A DNA stretch of 64,000 nucleotides from the NCBI GenBank assembly GCA_902587755.1, contig CACIMN010000001.1, positions 186,001 to 250,000 of the forward strand, in the 5' to 3' direction. Origin of the DNA: an uncultured Pelagibacteraceae bacterium (GTDB lineage: Bacteria; Pseudomonadota; Alphaproteobacteria; Pelagibacterales; Pelagibacteraceae). The notes below the pieces were generated by a model. The model worked only from the letters and a program-made list of their open reading frames with translations, did not search any database and was not told the DNA's origin. Position numbers and translations under genes: made by a program. Positions within the stretch are counted from its first letter, which is position 1, and each line of letters begins with the position of its first letter. Positions 39,009 through 49,010 of the stretch are shown here, in pieces.

Positions 39009-39430
39009 AAAAAAATAATTTGAAAATTGTTAAAATTGATAAAAATAAAATATTGTTTAACTATGAGAAAAAAATTCTTATAAATGAATTAATTTTAGAT
39101 TTAAAGCTTGGATATTACGATACGGAAAAAGAAAAATCTCAAAAAGTAAAATTTAGTTTAGAGATTGATTATGAAAATAAAAAACCATCTAGCGATAAAG
39201 ATATAAAATCTATTGTAAATTATGGAACAATTGTAAAATTGATAACTAAACTAGTAAAAAAGAAACATTATAACTTTTTAGAGACTTTGGCTGAGGCCGT
39301 TTTTGATGAACTCTTTAAGGACAAAAGAATTGCAAAAATAATGTTAAAAATTGAAAAATTAGAAATCTTAAAACAGTGTTCATCTGTTGGTATTCAAATT
39401 ACCAAAAAGAGAAGCCATGATAAGCTCTGA
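39005..39430 (+). CDS. folB: Dihydroneopterin aldolase-like protein FolB
   Basis: FolB cleaves 7,8-dihydroneopterin to 6-hydroxymethyl-dihydropterin in folate synthesis. The 141-residue protein has an N-terminal extension of about 20 residues before the conserved core. The core reads [26 protein letters not shown], then [15 protein letters not shown], the [10 protein letters not shown] segment with the active-site glutamate, and a C-terminal [10 protein letters not shown]. The pattern fits FolB, although sequence similarity in this family is low. It overlaps the preceding SDR gene by 4 bp and uvrC by 14 bp. Confidence 0.82.
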   Translation: MKKNNLKIVKIDKNKILFNYEKKILINELILDLKLGYYDTEKEKSQKVKFSLEIDYENKKPSSDKDIKSIVNYGTIVKLITKLVKKKHYNFLETLAEAVFDELFKDKRIAKIMLKIEKLEILKQCSSVGIQITKKRSHDKL

Positions 39431-41252
39431 AATAGGAAAACAAGTAATTAAAAGAGAGCTACCCCTAGTACCAAAACTTCCAGGTGTATATAAGATGCTT
39501 AATATGAAGAATGAAATTCTTTATGTTGGTAAAGCTAAAAACTTACCAAATAGATTAAAGAGTTATATTGCAGAAAAAAATCATATAATAAGAACTGAAC
39601 GAATGTTGTCTCAAACAAGAAAATTAGAGATAACAACAACATCTAATGAGAGTGAAGCATTACTTTTAGAAGCAAATTTAATTAAAAAGCATAAACCAAA
39701 ATTTAATATCCTTTTAAGAGATGATAAGTCATTTCCATTTATATTTATTGGTAATAAAGACAAGTGGCCTCAAATAAAAAGACATAGAGGAAAGAAAACA
39801 AAAGAAGGTTTTTACTTTGGACCTTTTGCCTCTGCTGGTTCAGCCAATTGGACAATTAAAATGATACAAAAGATTTTTCACTTAAGAGTTTGTGATGACA
39901 CTGTTTTTAAGAACAGGGAAAGACCGTGTATTTTATATCAAATAAAAAGATGTTCTGGACCTTGTGTGGGTTATGTAAAAAAAGAGGATTATAACCAAAC
40001 AGTTAAAAATGCTATTGAATTTGTTTCAGGCAAGTCAAGGAAGATTCAAAAAAATCTTTCTAACCAAATGGAAAAGGCAAGTGAAGAGCTTGATTTTGAA
40101 AAGGCTGTTATTTTAAGAGATAGAATTAAAGCTTTAAATATAATTCAGTCCTCTCAGAGAATTAATGAAGCAAACTTAGTAGAAGCTGATGTGATTGCTG
40201 GATATAAAGAGTCTGGAAAAACTTGTATTCAAGTATTTTTTTATAGATCAAAACAAAATTGGGGCAATCAAGCTTTTTTTCCAAAACATGATCCTGATGA
40301 AAAATTCAATGAAATACTAAATTCATTCGTTTCTCAATTTTATGAAAACAAAAGTGTTCCATCATCAGTTATTCTATCAGAAGAAATAAAGGAAAAAGCG
40401 CTAATTGAAAAAACACTGACTCAAAAAGAAGGTAAACAGATAAATATTACAGTTGCAAAAAAGGGATCAAAACTCAAGGTTATTAATCAAGCAATTAAAA
40501 ATGCAAAAGACAGTCTAAATAGAAAACTTTATGAAAGTCAGAATAACAAAGAATTATTTGATGCAGTGGCTCAAAAATTTAATTTAGAAACAAATATAAA
40601 TTTAATTGAAGTTTATGATAACAGCCATATTCAAGGCACAAATAGTGTTGGTGCTTTAATTGCATACGGTGATGAAGGATTTATTAAAAAAAGATATAGA
40701 AAATTTAATATTAAACATAAGAAAAATGAACAAGATGATTATGGAATGATGAAAGAAGTATTAAATAGAAGGTTCAAAAGAGCAGTTCAGGAAAAGGATA
40801 ATTATCTTACTTTTCCTGATTTAGTGCTAGTTGATGGGGGTAAAGGTCAATACTCAGTTGCTAGAGAAAGTCTTAACGAACTAGGTCTTCACGATATTCC
40901 CATTATTGCTATAGCAAAAGGTAAGTTTAGAAACAGTGGAAATGAAACCTTTTTTCATAATGGTAAAGAATATAAATTTTCAAGAAATGACCCTACCCTT
41001 TTTTTCCTCCAAAGGATTAGGGATGAGTCACATAGATTTGCTATAAGTGCTCATAGGGCGAAAAGGAAAAAAGGAATAAGCAAGTCTTTGTTAGACCAAA
41101 TAGATGGTATCGGAGCCATAAGAAAAAGGGCTTTATTGAACCATTTTGGATCTGCAAGATCTGTTGAGTCTGCTAGTTTAGATGAGATAAAATCTGTGGA
41201 TGGTGTTGAAGAAAAAGTGGCAAAAAAAATATATAACTTTTTTCACGAATAG
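39417..41252 (+). CDS. uvrC: Excinuclease ABC subunit UvrC
   Basis: UvrC makes the 3' and 5' incisions in nucleotide excision repair. The ORF track begins at a TTG 30 bp upstream; I prefer the ATG at 39417 ([10 protein letters not shown]), giving 611 residues. The N-terminal GIY-YIG nuclease has PGVYKMLN and [18 protein letters not shown] cysteine-containing segment ([18 protein letters not shown]) and the UVR motif ([16 protein letters not shown]) follow. The RNase H-like 5' nuclease has [16 protein letters not shown] and LVDGGKGQ, and the C-terminus carries tandem HhH motifs ([17 protein letters not shown]). pgsA follows after 2 bp. Confidence 0.97.
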   Translation: MISSEIGKQVIKRELPLVPKLPGVYKMLNMKNEILYVGKAKNLPNRLKSYIAEKNHIIRTERMLSQTRKLEITTTSNESEALLLEANLIKKHKPKFNILLRDDKSFPFIFIGNKDKWPQIKRHRGKKTKEGFYFGPFASAGSANWTIKMIQKIFHLRVCDDTVFKNRERPCILYQIKRCSGPCVGYVKKEDYNQTVKNAIEFVSGKSRKIQKNLSNQMEKASEELDFEKAVILRDRIKALNIIQSSQRINEANLVEADVIAGYKESGKTCIQVFFYRSKQNWGNQAFFPKHDPDEKFNEILNSFVSQFYENKSVPSSVILSEEIKEKALIEKTLTQKEGKQINITVAKKGSKLKVINQAIKNAKDSLNRKLYESQNNKELFDAVAQKFNLETNINLIEVYDNSHIQGTNSVGALIAYGDEGFIKKRYRKFNIKHKKNEQDDYGMMKEVLNRRFKRAVQEKDNYLTFPDLVLVDGGKGQYSVARESLNELGLHDIPIIAIAKGKFRNSGNETFFHNGKEYKFSRNDPTLFFLQRIRDESHRFAISAHRAKRKKGISKSLLDQIDGIGAIRKRALLNHFGSARSVESASLDEIKSVDGVEEKVAKKIYNFFHE

Positions 41253-41254
41253 TT

Positions 41255-41839
41255 ATGCTTAAAAAAATTCCAAACATATTGACTATTGGACGAATAATAA
41301 TTGTTCCTTTTTTTGTCTTAGCTTTTTATCTTCCAGGTTTTTATGGTGACTTAACTGCTTTAATATTATTTATAGTCGCATCTTTTACTGACTTTCTAGA
41401 TGGAATGTTGGCTAGAATGTTTGGAGTAGAGTCTAAGTTGGGAGAGTTATTAGATCCTATTGCTGACAAAATTATTGTTGCAACAGCATTAATATTATTA
41501 GTTATGGATGGAACTATTAGAAATTACGAAGTGATCGCAGCTATTATAATACTTACAAGGGAAATTTTAATTTCAGGTTTGAGGGAATTTTTAGCAAAGG
41601 GAAAGATAAAGCTTCCTGTCTCAAATCTTGCTAAACTTAAAACGGTATTACAAATGGTAGCTATAGCTCTTTTATTATCTGGAGAAACAGGAAATAAAAT
41701 AATTAACTTCCAAGATTATAATGCTCAAACAATTGGTATAATTTTTTTATGGTTATCAGCTGCTTTAACACTTTTTACTGCATATGATTATATGCGAAAA
41801 GGTATTGATCACGCAATGTCTGAGGATAGTAAAGACTAA
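41255..41839 (+). CDS. pgsA: CDP-diacylglycerol--glycerol-3-phosphate 3-phosphatidyltransferase PgsA
   Basis: PgsA makes phosphatidylglycerol phosphate, the committed step to phosphatidylglycerol, in the inner membrane. The 194-residue protein opens with PNILTIGRI and has the CDP-alcohol phosphotransferase signature DGMLARMFGVESKLGELLDPIADK (DGx2ARx8Gx3Dx3D). Four to five membrane segments follow, with TREILISGLREF between them. It lies 2 bp after uvrC, a pairing common in proteobacteria. Its last 4 bp overlap the end of the convergent ilvE gene, so there is no room for a separate terminator. Confidence 0.95.
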   Translation: MLKKIPNILTIGRIIIVPFFVLAFYLPGFYGDLTALILFIVASFTDFLDGMLARMFGVESKLGELLDPIADKIIVATALILLVMDGTIRNYEVIAAIIILTREILISGLREFLAKGKIKLPVSNLAKLKTVLQMVAIALLLSGETGNKIINFQDYNAQTIGIIFLWLSAALTLFTAYDYMRKGIDHAMSEDSKD

Positions 41840-42717
41840 GCTGCTTTTTTCTTCCTAACTAATTTTTGATAACTTTCATTTAAATCAATAATAGTATCAC
41901 AAACTTTAAATTGATTTTCTGCAATACATGATACAGGAGTTACCTCTGCTGCAGTTCCTGTTAAAAAACAACCAACAAAATTTGGGAGTTCAGTTGGACT
42001 AATTTTTCTTTCATGGACTTTAATATTTTTAGATTTTGCTATTCCAATAACTGTTCTTCTTGTGATACCATCCAAAAATGAGTCTGGAATTGGGGTATGA
42101 ATTTCTCCATTTTTATCTTTAAAAAAAATATTTGCTCCAGTTGCCTCAGCAATATTTCCCTCGTGATCTAACATTAAAGAATCTGTATAACCTTGTTTTT
42201 CAGCTTCATGTTTAGAAAGAGTGCAAATCATATAAAGACCAGATGCCTTTGTATCCCATGGTATTGTATTTGGTGCTGGTCTTCTCCAATTTGAAATATT
42301 TAATCTTATTCCCTCAACCTTTAGTTTAGGATCAAAATATGACCCCCATTCCCAGGTTGCTATTGCAACATGAATTTTTGTATGTTGTGCAGAAATAGCC
42401 ATCATCTCACTACCTCTCCAGGCCACGGGTCTAACATAACCATTTTCTACTTTTTGTGTTGTAACAATTTTGTTTGATGCAATATTTATTTCTTCCTCAG
42501 TATATGGAATTTCAAAACCCATTCTTTTTGCAGAATAAAAAAATCTTGATGTATGCTCTTCTAATTTAAAAATTGAACCATCATAAACTCTTTCACCTTC
42601 AAATACACAACTAGCATAGTGCATACCATGGCTTAATACATGCAATTTAACATCTTCCCAATCAACTAATTCGTTATTGTACCATATTTTTCCAGATCTC
42701 TTATCGTAAGGTATCAT
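41836..42717 (-). CDS. ilvE: Branched-chain amino acid aminotransferase IlvE
   Basis: This class IV (fold type IV) PLP aminotransferase performs the last step of valine, leucine and isoleucine synthesis. The 293-residue protein has the substrate-side HVLSHGMHYASCVFEGERVY, an RFFYSAKRMGF stretch, the PLP lysine in DTKASGLYMI, the EATGANIFF motif and GITRRTVIGIAK near 226-237. D-amino acid transaminase and aminodeoxychorismate lyase are related alternatives, but length and motifs favour IlvE. It is divergent from the MarR-type regulator across 72 bp, and converges on pgsA with a 4-bp overlap. Confidence 0.92.
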   Translation of the reverse strand: MIPYDKRSGKIWYNNELVDWEDVKLHVLSHGMHYASCVFEGERVYDGSIFKLEEHTSRFFYSAKRMGFEIPYTEEEINIASNKIVTTQKVENGYVRPVAWRGSEMMAISAQHTKIHVAIATWEWGSYFDPKLKVEGIRLNISNWRRPAPNTIPWDTKASGLYMICTLSKHEAEKQGYTDSLMLDHEGNIAEATGANIFFKDKNGEIHTPIPDSFLDGITRRTVIGIAKSKNIKVHERKISPTELPNFVGCFLTGTAAEVTPVSCIAENQFKVCDTIIDLNESYQKLVRKKKAA

Positions 42718-42789
42718 GTATGAAAATTTTTTTATTTATAACTGAAAAATATCTTTGTATCTTTAATATGTCAATATAACTTACCTATA

Positions 42790-43227
42790 ATGAAAGAACT
42801 TTTATATTTAAAGGATGAACAACTTAAAGATCTAATTGAAAAACTATTTGTAAGCTATAGGGAAACATTTTCTGACTCAAAAAAAATATTAGACAGATAT
42901 TCAATTGGATTAGCACATCACAAAGTAATTCATTTGCTGTCAATGTATGAAGGAATTTCAATTTCTGAATTATTAAAAAGGCTCAAAGTAACAAAACAAA
43001 GCTTAAATCGAGTTCTTAAAGACTTAATTAAACTTGAAATTATTCTTTATAAAAAAGACGATCAGGATACCAGAGTAAAGCATGTTTATCTAAATGATAA
43101 AGGCAAAAAAATTTTTAATGAAATTTTTAATATACAAAAAAAGAGAATTTATAATGCTTTGCTAAATTCAAGTTCTGAAGAAGTTATAAATTTTGATAAC
43201 GTAATTAGTAAAATTATTAATGGATAA
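42790..43227 (+). CDS. MarR-family regulator (PetP-like by context)
   Basis: The 145-residue protein has a winged helix-turn-helix of the MarR type: SIGLAHHKVIHLLSMYEGISISELLKRLKVTKQSLNRVLKDLIK is the DNA-binding core and DDQDTRVKHVYLNDKGKK is the wing. Flanking helices should form the dimer interface. It overlaps the response regulator gene by 8 bp. In Rhodobacter capsulatus a MarR-type PetP is encoded with the response regulator PetR near petABC and supports bc1 expression; I infer relatedness only from the gene pairing. A TATAAT lies against the start codon. Confidence 0.85.
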   Translation: MKELLYLKDEQLKDLIEKLFVSYRETFSDSKKILDRYSIGLAHHKVIHLLSMYEGISISELLKRLKVTKQSLNRVLKDLIKLEIILYKKDDQDTRVKHVYLNDKGKKIFNEIFNIQKKRIYNALLNSSSEEVINFDNVISKIING

Positions 43228-43897
43228 GTTTATTGCACATATTCTGGTTATTGACGATGATGAAGGAATAAGATCACTGGTTAAAAAATATTTAAATGAG
43301 AATAATTTTTTGGTCACTACTGCTGATAACGCAGAAAATGCTTTAGAAAAAATAAAAATAATAAAATTCGATTTAATAATCTTGGATATTATGATGCCGG
43401 GAAAAAGCGGTCTCGAATTTTTAAAAGAACACAAAAAAAAATTAGAAACACCAGTTATACTTCTGACAGCTAAGGGTGAAGCAAATGAAAGAGTTGAAGG
43501 TTTAGAGATTGGAGCAGATGATTATTTGCCGAAACCATTTGAACCAAAGGAATTAATTTTAAGAATAAATAATATATTAAATAAAACTATTAAAACTGAT
43601 CAGAAAAGAGTTATTGAATTTGAAAATGTTAAAATTGATTTAAATAAACTTTTAATCGTCAAAACTAATAAAGAATATAAAATTAATATAACGGAAAAAA
43701 AAATTTTAGAAAAAATGATTAATAATCCTGGTAAAACTTTTTCAAGAGAAATTATTGGCAAATTAATAAATTTAGACAAAGAAAGATCAATTGATGTAAT
43801 TATTACACGTTTGAGAAAGAAAATTGAAATAGATCCAAAAAATCCAAAATTTTTACAAACCATAAGAGGAGCTGGATATGTTCTCTGGATTGAGTGA
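43220..43897 (+). CDS. OmpR-family response regulator
   Basis: This 225-residue two-component regulator has a receiver domain with acidic pocket IDDDEG (11-16), phospho-acceptor D56 in LDIMMPG and K105 in LPKPF. A C-terminal winged-helix OmpR/PhoB domain ends in SIDVIITRLRKKIEIDPKNPKFLQTIRGAGYVL, the recognition helix and wing. It is sandwiched between a MarR gene (8-bp overlap) and a histidine kinase (20-bp overlap), so the three are one operon and the kinase is the likely partner. Targets could include porin, envelope or bc1 genes; none can be read from this sequence. Confidence 0.93.
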   Translation: MDKFIAHILVIDDDEGIRSLVKKYLNENNFLVTTADNAENALEKIKIIKFDLIILDIMMPGKSGLEFLKEHKKKLETPVILLTAKGEANERVEGLEIGADDYLPKPFEPKELILRINNILNKTIKTDQKRVIEFENVKIDLNKLLIVKTNKEYKINITEKKILEKMINNPGKTFSREIIGKLINLDKERSIDVIITRLRKKIEIDPKNPKFLQTIRGAGYVLWIE

Positions 43898-45197
43898 TTA
43901 TTTAAAAAAAATATTACCAAAAAGATTATTTTATAGAGCACTTTTAATAGTTGCAATTCCAGTATTAGTTTTACAATTAGTTATAACAGTTGTTTTTTTC
44001 GATAGTCTTTGGATTAAAACAAATAAAGGCATGACAAGAACTTTGATAAATGAAATCAGTACATTTGTTGAAGCTTATGAAGCTGAGCAAGCAGATAAAC
44101 AAGAATTGCTGGATCTTTTCTCTATATTTTTAGATTTAAATATTGAATTCACTGATAACGAAAAGTTGAATAATACAGATACCGAACGTTGGTTTAGTCC
44201 CATAGATAGAACTTTAAGAAGAGAGCTTAAATCTAAATTTGGATTAAATAAATATTGGTTTGATACAACGAGTTATAAAGAATTGATTGATTTAAGAATT
44301 AAATATGAGGAAGGTTATTTTAAATTTTTAGTACCTAAAGATAGAGTAACAAGTTCTTCTGCAAGAATATTTGCACTTTGGATTACTGTGCCTGCATTTA
44401 TAATGGTGATTATTTCTCTAATATTTTTAAAAAATCAAACAAGACCAATCACTAACTTGGCTCGCGCAGCCGAAAGATTCGGTAGAGGAGAAAAAGTTGA
44501 GGAGTTTAAACCATCAGGTGCATCAGAAATAAGACAGGCAGGGCACGAATTTGATAAAATGAGAAAAAGGATTGAGAGACATATTAATCAAAGAACAGAA
44601 ATGTTATCTGGAATAAGTCATGATTTAAGAACACCATTAACGAGAATGAAATTACAACTAGCTTTCATAAAAGATGAAGAAACAGTTAAAAAATTAACTG
44701 AAGATATCAATGAAATGGAAAAAATGTTAAATGAATATTTACAATTTACCAGTTCATCTTATGTTGAAAAAGATGAAATGTTTAATTTATCTGAATTAAT
44801 TTCAAATATTATTGAAAAATATAATAATAAAAATATTTCAAAAAATTTAATTCCAAGAATTTACTTTAATGGTAGAAAAAATTTAATAAACAGATGTATA
44901 AATAATTTAGTTGATAATGCTCTAAAGTATGCAAATAAAGTTGAAATTAGCCTAAATAAAAAAAATTCAAGTTTGTTTGTTTCTATTGATGATGATGGTC
45001 CAGGAATATCCAAACATGAATATGAAAACGTTTTTAAACCTTTCTATAAAATAGATAAAGGTCGAGCAGATTCTAAATCAAGTGTTGGTCTAGGTTTATC
45101 TATATCATCTGACATTGTTAAGTCTCATGGAGGAAATATTGTACTAGAAAAGTCAAAAATGGATGGTTTAAGAGTTAAGATTTTTTTACCCGTTTAA
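43878..45197 (+). CDS. envZ: EnvZ-like sensor histidine kinase
   Basis: The 439-residue membrane kinase has a first membrane span at about 20-43, a periplasmic sensor loop to about 162 and a second span at 163-184. HAMP follows (near 185-238), then HisKA with phospho-acceptor H248 in SGISHDLRTPLTRMKLQL. The ATPase domain has the N box NLVDNALKYA, G1 DDDGPGI and G2 GVGLGLSIS. The order matches EnvZ-type kinases and the cognate OmpR-type regulator overlaps upstream. Its 3' end overlaps the convergent ubiK gene by 23 bp. The sensed signal is unknown. Confidence 0.92.
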   Translation: MFSGLSDYLKKILPKRLFYRALLIVAIPVLVLQLVITVVFFDSLWIKTNKGMTRTLINEISTFVEAYEAEQADKQELLDLFSIFLDLNIEFTDNEKLNNTDTERWFSPIDRTLRRELKSKFGLNKYWFDTTSYKELIDLRIKYEEGYFKFLVPKDRVTSSSARIFALWITVPAFIMVIISLIFLKNQTRPITNLARAAERFGRGEKVEEFKPSGASEIRQAGHEFDKMRKRIERHINQRTEMLSGISHDLRTPLTRMKLQLAFIKDEETVKKLTEDINEMEKMLNEYLQFTSSSYVEKDEMFNLSELISNIIEKYNNKNISKNLIPRIYFNGRKNLINRCINNLVDNALKYANKVEISLNKKNSSLFVSIDDDGPGISKHEYENVFKPFYKIDKGRADSKSSVGLGLSISSDIVKSHGGNIVLEKSKMDGLRVKIFLPV

Positions 45198-45426
45198 CTT
45201 TTTTATTTTTTTCTTTTTCTAATTTATTTATCTTATTTTCAAGATTTTCAACACGTTTAGATAGTACCTCAAACTCATCTTTACTAGTAAGTTTCATTTT
45301 AAAAACAAACTCATCCCTTTTAGATTTTAAAATATTAAGTAGTTCTGTAGTTAAATCTTTTGAAGATACTAACCCCTGCTCTATTAATTTTGCAAACTTA
45401 TCAATTATAAATTTAGAATTCTTCAT
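45175..45426 (-). CDS. ubiK: UbiK-like accessory factor (BMFP/YqiC family)
   Basis: UbiK proteins are small helical membrane-fusogenic proteins that support ubiquinone synthesis in proteobacteria. I use the ATG at 45426 (MKNSKFIIDKFAKLIEQG), five codons inside the ORF track start, giving 83 residues. The N-terminus is amphipathic, and the C-terminal half carries the typical coiled coil EVLSKRVENLENKINKLEKEKNK with a basic tail. The family is short and weakly conserved, so the assignment rests on architecture. It lies beside lgt (divergent) and overlaps the envZ 3' end. Confidence 0.75.
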   Translation of the reverse strand: MKNSKFIIDKFAKLIEQGLVSSKDLTTELLNILKSKRDEFVFKMKLTSKDEFEVLSKRVENLENKINKLEKEKNKKVKRVKKS

Positions 45427-45458
45427 AATTAAGATATACATTATAATTATTATTAAAT

Positions 45459-46229
45459 ATGTTCATTAATAATTTTGACCCAGTAGCCTTAGAGATATTT
45501 TCTTTAGAAATCAGATGGTATTCTTTAGCTTATATATTTGGAATTATATTGGGTTGGATAATCGCAAAAAAGTTATTTATCCAAGACATAGAAGTTAAAT
45601 ATAAATTTGATGATTATTTAACCTATTTAATTATAGGTATAATTTTAGGAGGCAGACTTGGTTATGTTTTTATTTATAACTTAAGTTTTTATATAAATAA
45701 TCCATTAGATATATTTAAAATTTGGCAAGGAGGAATGTCATTCCATGGTGGTTTAATTGGAGTTATTTTCGCATCTATATTTTTTGCAAAAAAAAATAAT
45801 CAAAACCCATTCTTATATTTAGATATTGTCGCTTTAGTAGCTCCAGTCGGATTATTTTTTGGACGAATAGCAAACTTTATAAATTCAGAGTTGTATGGAA
45901 CTATAACTAATGTGCCCTGGGCAGTAACATTTGTTCAGGTAGATAATTTCCCTAGGCATCCCTCGCAATTATATGAAGCATTATTAGAAGGTTTATTTTT
46001 ATTTTTATTATTAATTTATTTTAAAAATAAATTTTCAAACAAACCTGGTGTGATTTCAGGATTATTTTTAATAATTTACTCAATTTTCAGATTTATTATT
46101 GAATTTTATAGAGTACCAGATGAACAGATTGGATATATACTTTTAAACTTAACAATGGGGCAAGTAGTAAGTTTAATATTTATAATATCAGGAGTAATCT
46201 TATTTTATTTAAAATATGAAACTCGCTAA
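45459..46229 (+). CDS. lgt: Prolipoprotein diacylglyceryl transferase Lgt
   Basis: Lgt transfers diacylglycerol from phosphatidylglycerol to the lipobox cysteine of prolipoproteins in the inner membrane. The 256-residue protein has about seven membrane spans. Family motifs include the GGRLGYVFIYNL segment, GGMSFHGGLIG with the essential histidine, the GRIANFINSELYG signature near 137-149 and RHPSQLYEALLEG. Its presence shows that this cell does make lipoproteins, which makes the lack of a lipobox in MlaA notable. The downstream methyltransferase gene overlaps by 14 bp. Confidence 0.97.
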   Translation: MFINNFDPVALEIFSLEIRWYSLAYIFGIILGWIIAKKLFIQDIEVKYKFDDYLTYLIIGIILGGRLGYVFIYNLSFYINNPLDIFKIWQGGMSFHGGLIGVIFASIFFAKKNNQNPFLYLDIVALVAPVGLFFGRIANFINSELYGTITNVPWAVTFVQVDNFPRHPSQLYEALLEGLFLFLLLIYFKNKFSNKPGVISGLFLIIYSIFRFIIEFYRVPDEQIGYILLNLTMGQVVSLIFIISGVILFYLKYETR

Positions 46230-47268
46230 AACAAATAATTTACCATTAGATCAATTTATAAATTTCGCTCTTTACGATAAGGACAAAGGTTTTTATATGA
46301 AAAAAAATCCTTTTGGTGAAGATGGAGACTTTATTACTGCTCCTAATATTACAAGATTATTTTCAGAAATAATTGCAATTTGGACGATTACTTTTTGGAA
46401 AAGCATTGGCTCTCCAAAAAAATTTAATTTGCTAGAACTAGGAGCTGGAAATGGTGAAATGATGAAAGTCATAGATGAGACACTTGTAAATTTTTCTGAG
46501 TGTTACAATGCCTGTAGTTTTTTAATTCATGAAAAAAGTGATTTTTTATTAAATGAACAAAAAAAAAATTTAAATTCTAAAAAATTTTCATGGTTAAAAA
46601 ACATTGAAAAAATAAACACAAACCCAACAATTATTTTAGCTAATGAATTTTTTGACGCCATACCGATCAAACAATTTTTTAAAAAAAAAGACAGTTGGTT
46701 TGAAAGATTTGTGAATTTGAATGACCCAAACAAAGCTGAATTTAAAGAAGAAAAAATTGATATAGAAACAATTGAAAAACATCTTAATTTCGAAATATCA
46801 AAAAATCAGAGCGTTATAGAATATTCGCCAGAAACATTTAAATATTTAAGAACAATTTGTGACTTAATACAAAAAAATGATGGAGGAATGTTAGTTATTG
46901 ATTATGGTTATGCAGATAGCAAAATGCATGAAACTCTCCAGGCAGTAAATAATCACAAATATTCTAACGTTTTAGAAAATATTGGAGACTCTGATATTAC
47001 TTACAATATAAACTTTCATTTCTTTGAAAAATTTCTAAATCAGTTTAAAGAAGTTAATTCAATTTTTACAAATCAAAAAAAATTTTTAACAAATATGGGT
47101 ATTCTTCAAAGAGCAGAAATAATCAGTAAAAATATAGCATTTTCTAAAAAAGCAGATTTATTTTATCGAGTAAGACGTTTAATAGATGAAAATCAAATGG
47201 GTGAATTGTTCAAAGTAATGCTTGTAAAAAATAGGAGAAACAATTTTAAGACAGGTTTTCAAAATTGA
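46216..47268 (+). CDS. MidA/NDUFAF7-like SAM-dependent methyltransferase (COG1565)
   Basis: The 350-residue protein is a class I methyltransferase of the MidA family. The mitochondrial member NDUFAF7 dimethylates an arginine in a complex I subunit. Conserved segments include FINFALYDKDKGFYMKKNPFGEDGDFITAPNIT at the N-terminus, the SAM loop LLELGAGNGEMM near 74-85, ANEFFDAIPIKQF and LVIDYGYAD. A role in NADH dehydrogenase assembly is plausible by homology but unproven in bacteria. It is embedded in a run of overlapping genes: lgt upstream by 14 bp and pgeF downstream by 4 bp. Confidence 0.87.
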   Translation: MKLAKTNNLPLDQFINFALYDKDKGFYMKKNPFGEDGDFITAPNITRLFSEIIAIWTITFWKSIGSPKKFNLLELGAGNGEMMKVIDETLVNFSECYNACSFLIHEKSDFLLNEQKKNLNSKKFSWLKNIEKINTNPTIILANEFFDAIPIKQFFKKKDSWFERFVNLNDPNKAEFKEEKIDIETIEKHLNFEISKNQSVIEYSPETFKYLRTICDLIQKNDGGMLVIDYGYADSKMHETLQAVNNHKYSNVLENIGDSDITYNINFHFFEKFLNQFKEVNSIFTNQKKFLTNMGILQRAEIISKNIAFSKKADLFYRVRRLIDENQMGELFKVMLVKNRRNNFKTGFQN

Positions 47269-48023
47269 TAAAGTCAAAAAAACTTTCGAAAATAAAAATA
47301 ATTAAACATGGTTTTTTTAATAAAACTGGAGGTAAATCAAAAAAAATTTATAAAAGTTTAAACTGTGGTTCTGGTTCTAAAGATAATCCCCCATATGTAA
47401 AAAAAAATTTACAAATAGTTAAAAAAAAAATAAAAAGCACCGCTAAAAATATTTTTTTACTTCATCAAATACATAGTAATAAGTTTGTTTATATTAATAA
47501 AAAAAATAAATTTAGATCAAAACCAAAAGCAGACGCAGTAATTACAAACCAAAAAAATATACCAATTGGTGTTTTAACTGCTGACTGTGTGCCCATTTTA
47601 ATCTGTGATGAAAGAATAAAATTAGTTGCAGCAATTCATGCTGGTTGGAAGGGTGCATACAAGGATATAATTAGCAAGGTAATCAAATTTATGATCAAAA
47701 AAGGATCTAATCCTAAAAATGTTACTGCAGCTATCGGACCTGCTATTTCGGCTAAAAATTATGAAGTCAAAGGAGATTTTAAAAGAAAATTTATTAACAA
47801 GAATAAAAAAAATAATAAATTTTTTAAAATTAAGCACAAAAAGCTTTATTTTGATTTACCTAAATATGTAAAATCATGTCTTTTAAAGAATAAAATAAAA
47901 AATATTGAGTCTATGAATATTGATACATTTGATATTAATAATAATTTTTTTAGTGCGAGAAGAGCTTTAAAATTAAATCATGATGATTATGGTAGAAATA
48001 TTTCAATAATTATGCTTAATTAG
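47265..48023 (+). CDS. pgeF: PgeF (YfiH) family multicopper-like protein
   Basis: PgeF proteins correct misincorporated peptidoglycan precursors (L-Ser for L-Ala) in E. coli, and related YfiH-type enzymes have purine nucleoside phosphorylase/deaminase activity. The 252-residue protein has the family core: NCGSGSKDNPPYVKKN, LLHQIHSN with the first metal histidine, TADCVPILI and AAIHAGWKGAYKDI. The C-terminus ends in the FSARRA segment. It starts with TTG, overlapping the TGA of the preceding methyltransferase (TTGA), a non-ATG version of the common ATGA coupling. prs follows after 9 bp. Confidence 0.9.
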   Translation: MIKSKKLSKIKIIKHGFFNKTGGKSKKIYKSLNCGSGSKDNPPYVKKNLQIVKKKIKSTAKNIFLLHQIHSNKFVYINKKNKFRSKPKADAVITNQKNIPIGVLTADCVPILICDERIKLVAAIHAGWKGAYKDIISKVIKFMIKKGSNPKNVTAAIGPAISAKNYEVKGDFKRKFINKNKKNNKFFKIKHKKLYFDLPKYVKSCLLKNKIKNIESMNIDTFDINNNFFSARRALKLNHDDYGRNISIIMLN

Positions 48024-48032
48024 GTTTTTTTA

Positions 48033-48965
48033 ATGAAATTATTATCCGGAAATAGCAATAAACCATTAAGCAAGAATATTGCTAAATATCTAAAATCTAA
48101 ATTAGTCAACTCTAGCATTAGGAATTTTTCTGATGGGGAAATCTATGTGGAAATTAATGAAAATATTAGAGGGAATAGTATTTTTTTAATTCAATCTGTT
48201 TCATCGCCTGCCAATGATAACCTAATGGAATTACTATTATGTATTGATGCACTCAAAAGATCGTCAGCAAAAAATATTACTGCGGTTATCCCTTACTTTG
48301 GTTATGCTAGACAAGATAGAAAAGTTGCACCAAGAACATCAATATCAGCAAAACTTGTCTCGAATCTAATTACCAAAGCAGGAGCAGATAGAGTAGTTAC
48401 TGTTGATTTGCATGCAGGACAAATTCAAGGGTTTTTTGATATTCCAGTGGATAATTTGTTTGCAACACCAATATTTGCAAGACATGTGAAAAAAAAGATA
48501 AAAAGTAAAAATCTTATTTGTGTTGCACCTGATGTGGGTGGAACTGAACGAGCCAGAGCACTTGGAAAAATTTTAAATGTTGGATTGGCAATTGTTGATA
48601 AAAGAAGACCAAAGCCAGGTCAATCTCAAGTAATGAATATTATTGGAGACGTGAAAGGAAAAACTTGTATTCTTGTTGATGATATTATCGATTCTGGTGG
48701 AACAATAGTAAATGCAGCTAAAGCTCTTAAAGATCGAGGTGCCAAAGAAGTTTATGTTTACATAACTCACGGTGTACTTAGTGGAGAAGCTGTAAATAAA
48801 ATTAAAAATTCCGTAATTAAAAATTTAGTAATAACAGATACAATTGATAACATGAACAGGGTTAAAGGTGCTAAAAACATTGAGGTTCTGTCAATTTCTA
48901 GCCTTATGGGTGAAGCGATTAAAAGAATATCTAATTCAACTTCAGTATCAGATTTATTCAAATAA
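48033..48965 (+). CDS. prs: Ribose-phosphate pyrophosphokinase (PRPP synthetase)
   Basis: Prs makes PRPP from ribose-5-phosphate and ATP for nucleotide, histidine and tryptophan synthesis. The 310-residue length is standard. Motifs include [15 protein letters not shown], the ATP-binding [29 protein letters not shown], and the PRPP-binding loop [13 protein letters not shown] near 215-227. A regulatory serine/threonine-rich C-terminus closes it. It lies 9 bp downstream of pgeF and 45 bp upstream of rplY. Confidence 0.97.
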   Translation: MKLLSGNSNKPLSKNIAKYLKSKLVNSSIRNFSDGEIYVEINENIRGNSIFLIQSVSSPANDNLMELLLCIDALKRSSAKNITAVIPYFGYARQDRKVAPRTSISAKLVSNLITKAGADRVVTVDLHAGQIQGFFDIPVDNLFATPIFARHVKKKIKSKNLICVAPDVGGTERARALGKILNVGLAIVDKRRPKPGQSQVMNIIGDVKGKTCILVDDIIDSGGTIVNAAKALKDRGAKEVYVYITHGVLSGEAVNKIKNSVIKNLVITDTIDNMNRVKGAKNIEVLSISSLMGEAIKRISNSTSVSDLFK

Positions 48966-49010
48966 ATACCTTGAGTTATTAAGGAACTTGAGCTAAAAAC
49001 CCTTGTTTTT

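Noticed and set aside
43600-43956. 118-residue minus-strand ORF over the response regulator
   Set aside because: It is antisense to the OmpR-type regulator DNA-binding domain and has no independent evidence.
48971-48999. TTGAGT-N17-TAAAAA as a promoter for rplY
   Set aside because: The -10 match is poor and the implied start is a few bases from the ATG; co-transcription from prs is simpler.
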